DNA of 9,022 bases from DATGHS01 sp035307785. GTDB taxonomy: Bacteria > Planctomycetota > Planctomycetia > Gemmatales > Gemmataceae. Both the position numbers and the translations under genes were made by a program. The notes beneath the pieces were generated by a model. It did no database searches. It was not told where the DNA came from and worked only from the letters and a program-made list of their open reading frames with translations. Location: NCBI GenBank assembly GCA_035307785.1, contig DATGHS010000222.1:1-9022 (forward strand), written 5' to 3'. This document shows, piece after piece, positions 1 to 6,912 of the stretch (positions within the stretch are counted from its first letter, which is position 1; the number at the start of each line of letters is the position of its first letter).

Positions 1-28
1 ATGCGAGTGATCATTTCCTTCTCTTGTC

Positions 29-50
29 CCCACGGACTGCCGTCCGTGGG
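29..50 (-). terminator. Hairpin directly after ruvC
   Basis: A perfect 9-bp stem with a 4-nt loop (CCCACGGAC, TGCC, GTCCGTGGG on plus) begins three bases beyond the ruvC TGA stop. No clear U-run follows on the minus strand, so it is not a textbook intrinsic terminator. It may act as a 3'-end or stability hairpin. The 27 nt at 29-55 recur with four differences at 5776-5802 on the other strand, so this is also a member of a dispersed repeat. Confidence 0.55.
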
Positions 51-53
51 CTT

Positions 54-572
54 TCATCGTGATTCGATCTTGCAACGGTAATAATGGCACAGTGCGACGG
101 CCAACGCGTCGGCCACGTCGGGCGGTTCGGGCAGTTTGGCCAGGTTCAATTCCCGTTGCATGGCGCGCTGCACTTGTTCCTTGCTGGCCCGGCCGGCGCC
201 GGTGATGATCTTCTTCACCTGCGTGGCATTGTAGCTGACCACCGGCAGGTCGCGCTGCCCCCCAGCCAGCAGGATGGCTCCGCGCGCGTGGGCCATCAAA
301 ATCGCCGTCCGCGGGTGGTCGTAGTGAGCGTACAGCTGCTCAACCACCATAACCTGCGGATGGAATTGTTCCAAGACCTCTACTATACCATCGTACAGGC
401 ATCGCAGCCGCTCGGCCATGCCGGATTTGGCCCGGTTTTCCGCCCCGCGAATGATGCCAGCCTCGCAGAGCCTTGGCCCCGGCGAACCGGCCTCGATCAC
501 CGCGTAACCAGTGATATTCAGCCCCGGATCGACCCCCAGAACTCGATTCGGGTTCGTGTCAGATGCATTCAT
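54..572 (-). CDS. ruvC: Crossover junction endodeoxyribonuclease RuvC
   Basis: RuvC is the dimeric, Mg-dependent nuclease that cuts Holliday junctions made by recombination and migrated by RuvAB in the cytoplasm. The protein is 172 residues, the usual family length. The four acidic catalytic residues expected from E. coli RuvC are visible: Asp15 in VLGVDPGLNITG, Glu78 in VVEQLY, and Asp152 and Asp155 in PPDVADALAVALCHYY. The conserved block YNATQVKKIITGAGRASKEQ (residues 114-133) is also typical. The start is an ATG at 572; no clear Shine-Dalgarno sequence precedes it. ruvA and ruvB are not next to it; the neighbour is a divergently transcribed kinase gene, so ruvC appears to stand alone. A hairpin follows the stop codon at once. 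Identification is secure from motifs and length. Confidence 0.96.
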   Translation of the reverse strand: MNASDTNPNRVLGVDPGLNITGYAVIEAGSPGPRLCEAGIIRGAENRAKSGMAERLRCLYDGIVEVLEQFHPQVMVVEQLYAHYDHPRTAILMAHARGAILLAGGQRDLPVVSYNATQVKKIITGAGRASKEQVQRAMQRELNLAKLPEPPDVADALAVALCHYYRCKIESR

Positions 573-748
573 CGTGCCGTCACTTGGAAATACAGTTTGC
601 TCGGTTGTTTGCCCATGTTACCCCGCAGCTCCGTGAAACGGTAGGTGAACCGCGAAAAGGTGAAGTCGGGCCAGGAATTCCGCCTTTGCCGAAAAATGAG
701 CTACAGTTGCCATAACCCGTAATCCCGAATTCCCGTTGAGAACGCAAA

Positions 749-2629
749 ATGGCTACCCCCGGCCGTTCCTCCGACAAGAAGTCGAAGAATCTCATTCCTG
801 TCGTGGCAATGGATAATTCCGCCGCTGCTTCCGATCCGACTGCCACGGAAATAACTCGCGATCCACCATTGCCGCCGTTGCGAGGCGTTGCGCGCCCGAA
901 CGGCAGCTCGCCGCAAACTCAAATTGTTCCTATGGACGCGGCGGCGTTGCAGCCGTGGAGCGAGTATTCGATCGCATTCGCAAAACAGGCCGTACCCAGC
1001 ACAGACAAACCGACCGAGATGGGCGCGCAAAACAGCGAACCCATAGCCGTGGCACTTGGCGCGCCAGCGGCACGGTCTGTGCCGCCAGAGCTGTCGGAGA
1101 TCGGTCCATACCGAATTATCGAATTGATCGGCGAAGGCGGTATGGGGTTGGTCTACCGGGCGGTAGACAAGTACCTGCAGCGGATTGTTGCCCTCAAGAT
1201 GATGCGGCCGCACGTAGCCCAGGATGAACGCGCCTGGAAGCTGTTTTTGACCGAAGCCCGGGCCGCGGCCGCGCTGAAAGACGACCGCATCGCCACTATT
1301 TACAACTTCCAGGAAATCGACGGCCAGTTTTGTCTGGCCATGGAATTGCTGAAGGGCGAACCGCTGGAAGGACGGTTGCGGCGCGGCCGAGTGCCGTTGC
1401 CGCTGGCGCTCTGGATCATCCGTGAGGCCGCACTCGGCCTGTCCGTCGCGCACAAGGCCGGGTTCATTCACCGCGACATCAAGCCGGCCAATCTCTGGCT
1501 TGAAACCGCCACCGGCACACTGCCTGAAATTGACCGGTTCGAGGAACTTCGGCCCGATGAAATGAAGCCGCTGAAAAACCCGCCGTATTTACGGGTGAAA
1601 ATCCTCGATTTTGGCCTGGTGCGCCTGGAACAAGATGACGGCACTTGGCGGAAGCGCAATTCGATAGTCGGCACACCGGCCTACATGGCGCCGGAGCAAG
1701 CCGCGGGCCAAACCGCCGACGCCCGCTCTGACTTGTTCAGTCTGGGCGTGGTCTTCTTCCGCTTGCTCACGGGCCGATTGCCGTTTGAAGCGGAATCGCC
1801 GCTGGAAATCCTCACCGCGGTGGCCAGCGAAGTCGCGCCACCAGTGACGGAATTCAATGAAGGCATCCCCTTGCCGGTGGCGGCGCTGGTGCAACAACTG
1901 CTTTGCCGCAATCCGAACGACCGGCTGCAAAGCGCCGATGCCCTGGTCGAAGCCATCAACGAAATCGAGCAGCAGCTTTTTGCCGCGCCCGCGCCGCCGG
2001 CCGCGTCGCGGAAGCGCGGAATGCCGGTTTGGGCCATGTCCGCCGGTGTAATTGTGGCGGGAGTTGCGTTCGGCCTCGGCTGGTATTTGTGGAATCAGCA
2101 CAATCAGGCGCGGGAACCGGTGCGGCTAACGGCCTCGCAGCCGACGGCGGCCGTCCTGACGCCACGCGAAGCCGCGCAACTGGTCGGAGACAAGATCACG
2201 GTTGAGTTTGTGGTGGGCTCTATCTGGCGCTCGGGCGAACAGGTCTACGTGTACGAAGAAGCTCCCAAGGCCAACGAGCCGTCGTTCCGCCTGGCTTTGT
2301 CGAAGCGCATTATTACCACCATGCTCAAGCGGGGCGCGCACTGGCCGGAAGTCCTGTTCGGCACGACACTGCGCGTGCACGGCGCTGTCTACCGGGTCGG
2401 GAGCTGTGCCGAGATTCTGGTGTCGGACGTGGACCAGTTCGACAAGATTCTGTACGCCGAAGCGCCGGAGCCGAAGAAGATCGAACATGCCTCGAAGGAC
2501 GACGGCGAGCAACCCGTGGGACCCACTCCCGACAAGCCGCGTGCGCCGAATGACAAAGAGCCCAAGGAATTGACCGATTCGATCGAAGAAGCGGCGAAGA
2601 AAATCCTAGCGCCATTCGGGAAGAAATAG
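749..2629 (+). CDS. Transmembrane Ser/Thr protein kinase (PknB-like) with C-terminal OB-like domain
   Basis: This 626-residue protein has the layout of a bacterial Hanks-type receptor kinase. Residues 1-118 are Pro/Ala/Ser-rich and probably disordered. The kinase domain covers about 120-410: glycine loop IGEGGMGLV (127-135), ATP-binding Lys150 in VALK, Glu169 of helix C, catalytic HRDIKPAN (241-248, Asp243), DFG (287-289), GTPAYMAPE (308-316), Asp328 and Arg392. All key residues are present, so it should be active. About 25 extra residues (roughly 255-280) lie between HRDIKPAN and DFG. A membrane helix spans about 427-448 after the basic SRKRG, placing the kinase in the cytoplasm. Residues 470-568 resemble the OB-like domain I associate with planctomycete proteins (pattern VGDKITVEFVV... 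then LRVHGAVYR), and a Lys/Pro-rich tail follows. Ligand and substrates are unknown. The ATG at 749 is the first in frame; TTGAGAA six bases upstream is only a weak ribosome site. Confidence 0.93.
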   Translation: MATPGRSSDKKSKNLIPVVAMDNSAAASDPTATEITRDPPLPPLRGVARPNGSSPQTQIVPMDAAALQPWSEYSIAFAKQAVPSTDKPTEMGAQNSEPIAVALGAPAARSVPPELSEIGPYRIIELIGEGGMGLVYRAVDKYLQRIVALKMMRPHVAQDERAWKLFLTEARAAAALKDDRIATIYNFQEIDGQFCLAMELLKGEPLEGRLRRGRVPLPLALWIIREAALGLSVAHKAGFIHRDIKPANLWLETATGTLPEIDRFEELRPDEMKPLKNPPYLRVKILDFGLVRLEQDDGTWRKRNSIVGTPAYMAPEQAAGQTADARSDLFSLGVVFFRLLTGRLPFEAESPLEILTAVASEVAPPVTEFNEGIPLPVAALVQQLLCRNPNDRLQSADALVEAINEIEQQLFAAPAPPAASRKRGMPVWAMSAGVIVAGVAFGLGWYLWNQHNQAREPVRLTASQPTAAVLTPREAAQLVGDKITVEFVVGSIWRSGEQVYVYEEAPKANEPSFRLALSKRIITTMLKRGAHWPEVLFGTTLRVHGAVYRVGSCAEILVSDVDQFDKILYAEAPEPKKIEHASKDDGEQPVGPTPDKPRAPNDKEPKELTDSIEEAAKKILAPFGKK

Positions 2630-2631
2630 AT

Positions 2632-2648
2632 GCCGCTGGCGGCTTCGC
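2632..2648. repeat. Half-copy of a GC-rich palindromic repeat
   Basis: These 17 bases, just after the kinase stop codon, match the reverse complement of 4892-4908 at 16 of 17 positions. That second site is one arm of a full hairpin, whereas here the pairing arm is missing. It may be a decayed copy of a dispersed palindrome, or chance similarity between GC-rich sequences. The remainder of the 78-bp convergent gap holds no obvious bidirectional terminator. Confidence 0.3.
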
Positions 2649-2707
2649 ACTCGCCGGCAACAATCCGCGATTCCGATTCCAGTCACCAAGCGCGCACCCG
2701 CAAGGGG

Positions 2708-4219
2708 CTATTGTTTGCGCCACGTCGTTCCGCCGGGGCGATCTTCCAGCACTACCCGCAATTCGCCGAGCCGCTTGCGAATCACGTCCGTCTGCTCGAA
2801 GAGCGCTTTCTTCGTGGGATCATCCTTCGTAACGATCTTCTTCGCTTCGGCACGAAGGTTGGCGCGCAGGTCGATAAGTAGCTGCATGAGACCGGCGACA
2901 AGCGCGTCATCGCCGCCAAGATTCGCTTGCTCCGGCGCAGCCCAGAACAGGCCGAGAATCGAGGACAGACCGCGCAAAACCTGCACGCCGGAGCTGAACG
3001 AATCGAGCGCCGGTTGTGCTTTTTCCGTATCGAGTTTGTATGTGTCGGCCATTTTGTTCAATGCGGAAAGCAACTCGAACAGTACGCCGACAGCTGCCCC
3101 GGTGTTGAAATCATCATTCATGGCCTCGATGAACCGGTTCCGCAACGCCGGCACTTCGCCCCTGATCGGAGGGGCTACATTTTCGACTTGCTGACTCGGC
3201 AGCGCGTAGAAACTGCCACCTGTGATGCGCTCGTACCTTTCAAAAAACCGGTAGAACGCTTGCAACGACTTCGCAATCTCATTTAGCCGCTCTTCCGAAT
3301 ACTCAATCGGGCTTCGGTAATGCGTGCTCAGCAGCAGGAAGCGCACCGTCTCGGCTGAGTGGCGCTGCAGCAAGTCGGCGATGTTGACAACGTTGCCGAC
3401 GGAGCCGGCCATTTTCGCCGTGCCCATCTTCAGCAGCCCGTTGTGCATCCACAGGCGCGCGAAGGTCTTGCCGCTGGCCGATTCGCTCTGGGCCAGTTCG
3501 TTTTCGTGATGCGGAAATTGAAGGTCTAGGCCGCCGCCGTGGATGTCGATAGTGTCGCCCAGCAGCGCCTGGCTCATGACCGAGCATTCGATGTGCCAGC
3601 CGGGCCGGCCGGCGCCCCAGGGGCTGTCCCAAATCACTTCCTTCGGCTCGCCGGGCTTAGCCCCTTTCCAGAGCGCGAAGTCGCCGGGGTTGCGCTTCTT
3701 GTCGCTGACTTCCACGCGAGCGCCTTCCTTCAGCTGCTCCGGGTCGCGGTTGCAGAGCTTGCCGTAATCTTCGTCCCTCGAGACATCGAAATACACGTCG
3801 CCGGCGGCCGGGTACGCGAAGCCTTTCTCGATGAGCTTCGCGATCATCGCTTTCATGCCGTCGATGTGCTCGGTCGCCTGCGGAAACTTGTCAATGCCAG
3901 TGACGTTCAGCTTTTTCAGGCAATCGAAGTAGTCCGCCGTCATTTTCGCGGCCAGTGCCGGCACCGTAGTATTCAATTCCTTGGCCCGGACGATGAGTTT
4001 GTCATCGACATCGGTGATGTTGACGACCCAGGTGACCTTGTAGCCGAGATGCGTGAGATAGCGCTTCACCGAGTCGAAGATCACCGGCCCGACCATATGG
4101 CCAATGTGGCTGGGCTTGTAGACCGTCGGCCCGCAAACATACATAGTGACCGCGTCGCCCGGTTGCTTAGAGAATGGCTCTTTTTTGCGGGTGAGAGTGC
4201 TGTAGACTTGCAACGGCAT
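2708..4219 (-). CDS. cysS: Cysteine--tRNA ligase (CysRS)
   Basis: CysRS charges tRNA-Cys with cysteine using ATP in the cytoplasm. The 503-residue protein is a class I synthetase, somewhat longer than E. coli CysRS. The HIGH motif is SHIGH (His38, His41) and follows VCGPTVY. The four zinc ligands known for the family are all present: Cys29, Cys212 (GWHIECSVMS), His237 and Glu241 (FPHHENE); Trp208 precedes the second ligand. The KMSKS loop is odd: it reads KMAGSVGN at 269-276, so the second lysine is replaced by glycine. The rest of that region (GNVVNIADLLQRHSAE) is normal. ATG at 4219 is supported by GAGGA six bases upstream (4226-4230 on plus). It lies downstream of ispF in the same direction, with an inverted-repeat element between them. 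It converges on the kinase gene. Confidence 0.95.
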   Translation of the reverse strand: MPLQVYSTLTRKKEPFSKQPGDAVTMYVCGPTVYKPSHIGHMVGPVIFDSVKRYLTHLGYKVTWVVNITDVDDKLIVRAKELNTTVPALAAKMTADYFDCLKKLNVTGIDKFPQATEHIDGMKAMIAKLIEKGFAYPAAGDVYFDVSRDEDYGKLCNRDPEQLKEGARVEVSDKKRNPGDFALWKGAKPGEPKEVIWDSPWGAGRPGWHIECSVMSQALLGDTIDIHGGGLDLQFPHHENELAQSESASGKTFARLWMHNGLLKMGTAKMAGSVGNVVNIADLLQRHSAETVRFLLLSTHYRSPIEYSEERLNEIAKSLQAFYRFFERYERITGGSFYALPSQQVENVAPPIRGEVPALRNRFIEAMNDDFNTGAAVGVLFELLSALNKMADTYKLDTEKAQPALDSFSSGVQVLRGLSSILGLFWAAPEQANLGGDDALVAGLMQLLIDLRANLRAEAKKIVTKDDPTKKALFEQTDVIRKRLGELRVVLEDRPGGTTWRKQ

Positions 4220-4238
4220 GAATGATCCTCAAATATCC

Positions 4239-4333
4239 AACCACAATGGGCACAAAGAACACCAAGAAGAGATGAAGTCTGGTATTTGCAGTTCTCTAAG
4301 TTTTTCTCTGTGCTTTTAATGTCCTTTGTGGTT
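4239..4333. repeat. Imperfect inverted-repeat intergenic element (AACCACAA ends)
   Basis: Two 33-nt arms, 4239-4271 and the reverse complement of 4301-4333, match at 23 of 33 positions, and both begin with AACCACAA. The arms are purine-rich and noticeably AT-richer than the flanking genes. Read on the minus strand, the second arm gives the peptide TTKDIKSTEK, close to the TTKDTK-type spurious translations I recall from many planctomycete and related genomes; that recollection is not checked here. The element fills nearly all of the ispF-cysS gap, and its outer edge overlaps the ispF stop codon. It could form a long weak stem in mRNA. It encodes no transposase. Confidence 0.7.
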
Positions 4334-4826
4334 ATTCCTTCTTTCCAATTAGCGCCACCGCATGGCAAGCAATGGCTTCGCCGCGGCCGATGTGGCCGAC
4401 GCCTTCGCCGGTCTTCGCCTTCACGTTTACGCAATCTTCCGGCAGTTCCAGCAAGGCGGCCAGGCTGGCCCGAATGGCGGCTTTCAACGGCCCCAGTTTC
4501 GGCTCTTCGGCGAAAATGGTCACATCCAAATTGACAAGCCGCCAACCAAGCCGGTTCAGTCGGGCGAGCGTCTCGCTGAGAAAAATCCGTGAACTGGCCC
4601 CGCGCCAGCGTGGATTCGAGTCGGGATAAGCGTCGCCAATGTCGCCCAATCCGGCGGCGCCAAGGAGTGCATCGACCACCGCGTGGAGCACCACGTCGGC
4701 ATCACTGTGCCCGACCAGTCCAAGCTCGTATTCGATCTTTACGCCACAGAGAATCAGCGGGTAGCCTTCGTCCAGTCGGTGGCTATCGTGTCCGGAACCA
4801 ATGCGATAGGGGTAGTCTTTCATCAT
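4332..4826 (-). CDS. ispF: 2-C-methyl-D-erythritol 2,4-cyclodiphosphate synthase
   Basis: IspF is the fifth enzyme of the MEP isoprenoid pathway. It cyclises CDP-methylerythritol 2-phosphate to the 2,4-cyclodiphosphate with release of CMP, working as a cytoplasmic zinc-dependent trimer. The 164 residues match the family length. Metal ligands are visible as Asp14 and His16 (GHDSHRL) and His48 in SDADVVLHAVVDALLG. GDIGDAYPDSNP follows at 61-72, and the C-terminal block KAKTGEGVGHIGRGEAIACH (136-155) carries the usual Thr/Glu pair (Thr139, Glu141). The start is ATG at 4826 or the next codon, also ATG; neither has a clear ribosome site. The TAA stop (4332-4334) overlaps the edge of the inverted-repeat element. 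There is no neighbouring ispD, but ispH of the same pathway lies about 2.7 kb upstream in the same direction. Confidence 0.96.
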   Translation of the reverse strand: MMKDYPYRIGSGHDSHRLDEGYPLILCGVKIEYELGLVGHSDADVVLHAVVDALLGAAGLGDIGDAYPDSNPRWRGASSRIFLSETLARLNRLGWRLVNLDVTIFAEEPKLGPLKAAIRASLAALLELPEDCVNVKAKTGEGVGHIGRGEAIACHAVALIGKKE

Positions 4827-4872
4827 GCGGCAATTGTAACCGCTGCGCCAATGCTGACAACGCGAACCTGTT

Positions 4873-4908
4873 GCCGCTTGCGGCTTTGGCGGCGAAGCCG
4901 CGAGCGGC
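4873..4908 (-). terminator. GC-rich hairpin after the membrane-anchored unknown gene
   Basis: Two 15-nt arms (4873-4887 and 4894-4908) pair at 13 positions, with the other two able to form G-U pairs on one strand, around a GGCGGC loop. The hairpin begins seven bases past the TAA stop of the upstream gene (4916-4918), the usual position for a terminator, but no U-run follows. It also looks like a dispersed GC-rich palindrome, since a 17-nt half-copy occurs at 2632-2648. It separates the unknown gene from ispF. Confidence 0.5.
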
Positions 4909-4915
4909 TCAGGGG

Positions 4916-5761
4916 TTAGAAGATTCGATTGAGCAAGCCGACCACGACGGTGAGCGCAATCGAGCCAAAGAGCAGAAACAAAGCCAGGCGCAGCGTCTGC
5001 CGGCTGCTGCGGCGAGCCAGGAGCTTGTCGACAGCATGTTGCTGGCCGTTTTCGATAGCGATTTGCAGATTCAATTCGTAGCGACCTTCGGGGTAATCGG
5101 TGGCCTGCTCCTCGGTGATGTAACGGTCAAGCAGCAGGCCCTGGCTCTTCGGCACGACGAGAACATCGAAGCCCAGGTCATTGCTGAAGGCAAATGTCGC
5201 CAGCCAAAGTTCCGCTTGCGACGAGTAAGGCAGAAGTTGCCAAAGGTCGCGCACCAGTTGCGTGGCCGGGGCCGGCCGTTCAAAGACGAGCCGGCCGCCG
5301 TCGATCAGTGCTTGCACGGCGCCCAAGAGCGTGGGGCTGCCACCAGTTTGCAGAACTTTTTGTAGCTGCTCGACCGTGCGACGCGGCGGCGGTTCGTCCG
5401 GCCATTCGAGAGCCGGCAGGTCCGCCCGCGGTACCCATGCCGGCGGAAATTGTTCACTGACGTGGAACGGATCGGCGATGAAGTTCGAATATAAACGGCG
5501 CGGCAGCATGAGCAACCGAAAGCCGAGCGCGCCGGCTGGTTCTGCAAGATCGGCTATCTGCACTACCGCGACATGTTCTGCCCCAAACGGGTACGCGAAG
5601 AGCGCCGCCGGGCAGCCCACGCCATCGGGTCGAGTGCCGAAGCCGCGGCAAATGCGCTCCGCTTCCGGTAGCCATTCCTCGGCGAAACCGGGTGAGCGGC
5701 CGAGCGGCTCGAAAGCGCCATTGGCAATGCGGCACAGCAGTTGTTCAACCGGCGTGGGCAT
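4916..5761 (-). CDS. Unknown protein with C-terminal membrane anchor
   Basis: I do not recognise this 281-residue protein. There is no signal peptide. The body (1-250) looks soluble and cytoplasmic, rich in Pro, Ala and Leu. A single hydrophobic helix at about 257-278 ends three residues from the C-terminus and is preceded by Arg250, Arg251, Arg254 and Arg258, so it should be tail-anchored with the body inside the cell. Residues 145-202 (ALIDGGRLVF, then LWQLLP, then ATFAFSNDLGF) recall the pattern seen in GTPase-associated GAP1-type domains (a small 'DG.R+vv' strand, a helix, LLP, and 'sFsT'), but this is a weak resemblance by eye. A proline stretch (DEPPPRR, 122-128) may be a linker. ATG at 5761 has no obvious ribosome site. 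Hairpins flank the gene on both sides, suggesting its own transcript. Confidence 0.8.
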   Translation of the reverse strand: MPTPVEQLLCRIANGAFEPLGRSPGFAEEWLPEAERICRGFGTRPDGVGCPAALFAYPFGAEHVAVVQIADLAEPAGALGFRLLMLPRRLYSNFIADPFHVSEQFPPAWVPRADLPALEWPDEPPPRRTVEQLQKVLQTGGSPTLLGAVQALIDGGRLVFERPAPATQLVRDLWQLLPYSSQAELWLATFAFSNDLGFDVLVVPKSQGLLLDRYITEEQATDYPEGRYELNLQIAIENGQQHAVDKLLARRSSRQTLRLALFLLFGSIALTVVVGLLNRIF

Positions 5762-5779
5762 TAAGATCTTGTCTGGAAA

Positions 5780-5803
5780 GCCCAGGGGCGGAAGTCCCTG
5801 GGC
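5780..5803 (-). terminator. Terminator-like hairpin after the oxidoreductase gene
   Basis: An 8-bp perfect stem (GCCCAGGG / CCCTGGGC) with an 8-nt loop lies four bases past the TAG stop at 5808-5810, and on the minus strand is followed by TTTCC. It also lies only 18 bases upstream of the next start codon (5761). The 27 nt at 5776-5802 are the second copy of the repeat seen at 29-55, in the opposite orientation. Confidence 0.55.
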
Positions 5804-5807
5804 CGTC

Positions 5808-6863
5808 CTACACCAGAAACTCCTTCACCGTGGTCACGCGATGCTCCTTCGCGGCGGCGAAGACGGCCTCGCACAACGCTATAGTTTCCAGATTATCGCG
5901 ACCGCAAATTTCCGGCTCCGTGTCATCTTCGATGGCGCAAAGCAACTGCGCCATGGTGCCGACAAACGCATCGGGAAACCAAACTTCTTTCCAGCGCGGC
6001 GAGAACCAATAGCCGGGCTGTTGTTTCGTCGTGAAGTCGAGCGTGCTCGGCGTTTTCGCCGGATAACTCGGCCAGCCAATGGTGCCGCGGGCCAGGCCAT
6101 CAGTCCCTTCCACACGCCAGCGGATGCCGATGTCGCCCTCGGAACCCTCGCGCACCGGGCCGGTCCAGACGTCATCCCAGCTCGAAGCTCGCGCACCGGA
6201 ATCGTATTCCAGAATGTACAGATTAATGCCGTCGGTGTGCGCAAACTTCGTGCGCGGATCGGGCCGCGTACTAGCCAGAACGCGGTCCGGCGTGCCAAGC
6301 CAGTAGCGGAAAGTGTCGAGATGGTGAATGCTCATGATGAACGTCGAAAGCGACGGCTGCCCTTGAGCCCACGGCATCCAATGCGGTATCGCCCGCATGT
6401 CGATGGTCGCCAACACCGGCGTGCCAAGCAAGCCGCGGCTGAGGATGTCTTTCAGCGCCCGCACCGACTGGTCGTAGCGCATGTTATGATTGACCGCGAG
6501 CTTGATCCCGGCTTTGGCACATAACTCAACGCTTTCTGTCGCTTCCTTAACCGACATGGCCAACGGCTTCTGAGCGAGGATGCCTTTCAAATGCTTCGCT
6601 TTCGCGGCGCGGCGGATTATGGCCGGCTGAATATCGGGCGGCACGGCAATATCCAGGACTTCAATTTCCGGATCGCTCAATAGCCCATCGATGCTGGCAT
6701 GCACGGTCGGAATCTGGTTCAGTTCGGCCACCGCCTGAGCCGTGGACGGATTGCGCGACGCAATGGCCACCGGATTGAAACCAGCTTGCCGATAGGCCAC
6801 GAGGTGGCAATCGCGCATGATAAAGCCGGCGCCGACGCAGCCAATGCGAAAATCACGGCGCAT
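5808..6863 (-). CDS. Gfo/Idh/MocA family NAD(P)-dependent oxidoreductase
   Basis: This family oxidises or reduces sugars, inositols and related compounds with NAD(P); the substrate cannot be told from sequence. From the ATG at 6863 the protein is 351 residues. The N-terminal Rossmann motif is IGCVGAGFI (7-15). The catalytic EKP motif reads QKP (98-100), keeping the lysine; the Gln variant is one I regard as common in planctomycete members. HNMRYD (126-131) and HHLDTFRYW (180-188) are the expected second-domain landmarks, His180/Asp183 fitting the usual HxxD. A TTG at 6929 would add 22 residues and overlap the uma2 stop region, but the Rossmann strand normally begins within a few residues of the start, so I prefer 6863. 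Neither start has a clear ribosome site. No signal peptide is visible, so it is probably cytoplasmic. Confidence 0.9.
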   Translation of the reverse strand: MRRDFRIGCVGAGFIMRDCHLVAYRQAGFNPVAIASRNPSTAQAVAELNQIPTVHASIDGLLSDPEIEVLDIAVPPDIQPAIIRRAAKAKHLKGILAQKPLAMSVKEATESVELCAKAGIKLAVNHNMRYDQSVRALKDILSRGLLGTPVLATIDMRAIPHWMPWAQGQPSLSTFIMSIHHLDTFRYWLGTPDRVLASTRPDPRTKFAHTDGINLYILEYDSGARASSWDDVWTGPVREGSEGDIGIRWRVEGTDGLARGTIGWPSYPAKTPSTLDFTTKQQPGYWFSPRWKEVWFPDAFVGTMAQLLCAIEDDTEPEICGRDNLETIALCEAVFAAAKEHRVTTVKEFLV

Positions 6864-6912
6864 TGGCAGGCGCGGGAGGTAGTTCAAGGCGAGATCGCAG
6901 AGGGAGTGCACG

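Noticed and set aside
1..28. Possible start of a plus-strand gene at base 1 (ATG)
   Set aside because: The frame is very short and runs into the hairpin and antisense ruvC. It is a window edge effect.
573..748. Possible promoters in the ruvC-kinase divergent region
   Set aside because: I tried -35/-10 pairs on both strands, but none had acceptable hexamers with 16-18 bp spacing, so no promoter is claimed.
701..2101. Long minus-strand open frames (256 and 170 codons)
   Set aside because: They are antisense to the kinase domain, and their translations are Arg/His/Gln-rich with no recognisable motif.
3539..4225. 228-codon open frame on plus
   Set aside because: It lies entirely antisense to cysS, whose zinc and HIGH motifs are intact.
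4081..4545. 154-codon minus-strand frame containing TTKDIKSTEK and LGVLCAHCGW
   Set aside because: It crosses ispF, the inverted-repeat element and cysS out of frame. The distinctive peptide comes from the repeat, not from a gene.
4589..5365. 258-codon open frame on plus
   Set aside because: It is antisense to ispF and the anchored protein, shows no domain pattern, and has no ribosome site. ispF is certain.
5262..6524. 420-codon open frame on plus
   Set aside because: It runs antisense through the oxidoreductase and the anchored-protein genes, both of which have family motifs or normal protein features. Its translation is rich in Arg, Ser and Pro, as expected from an antisense frame in GC-rich DNA.
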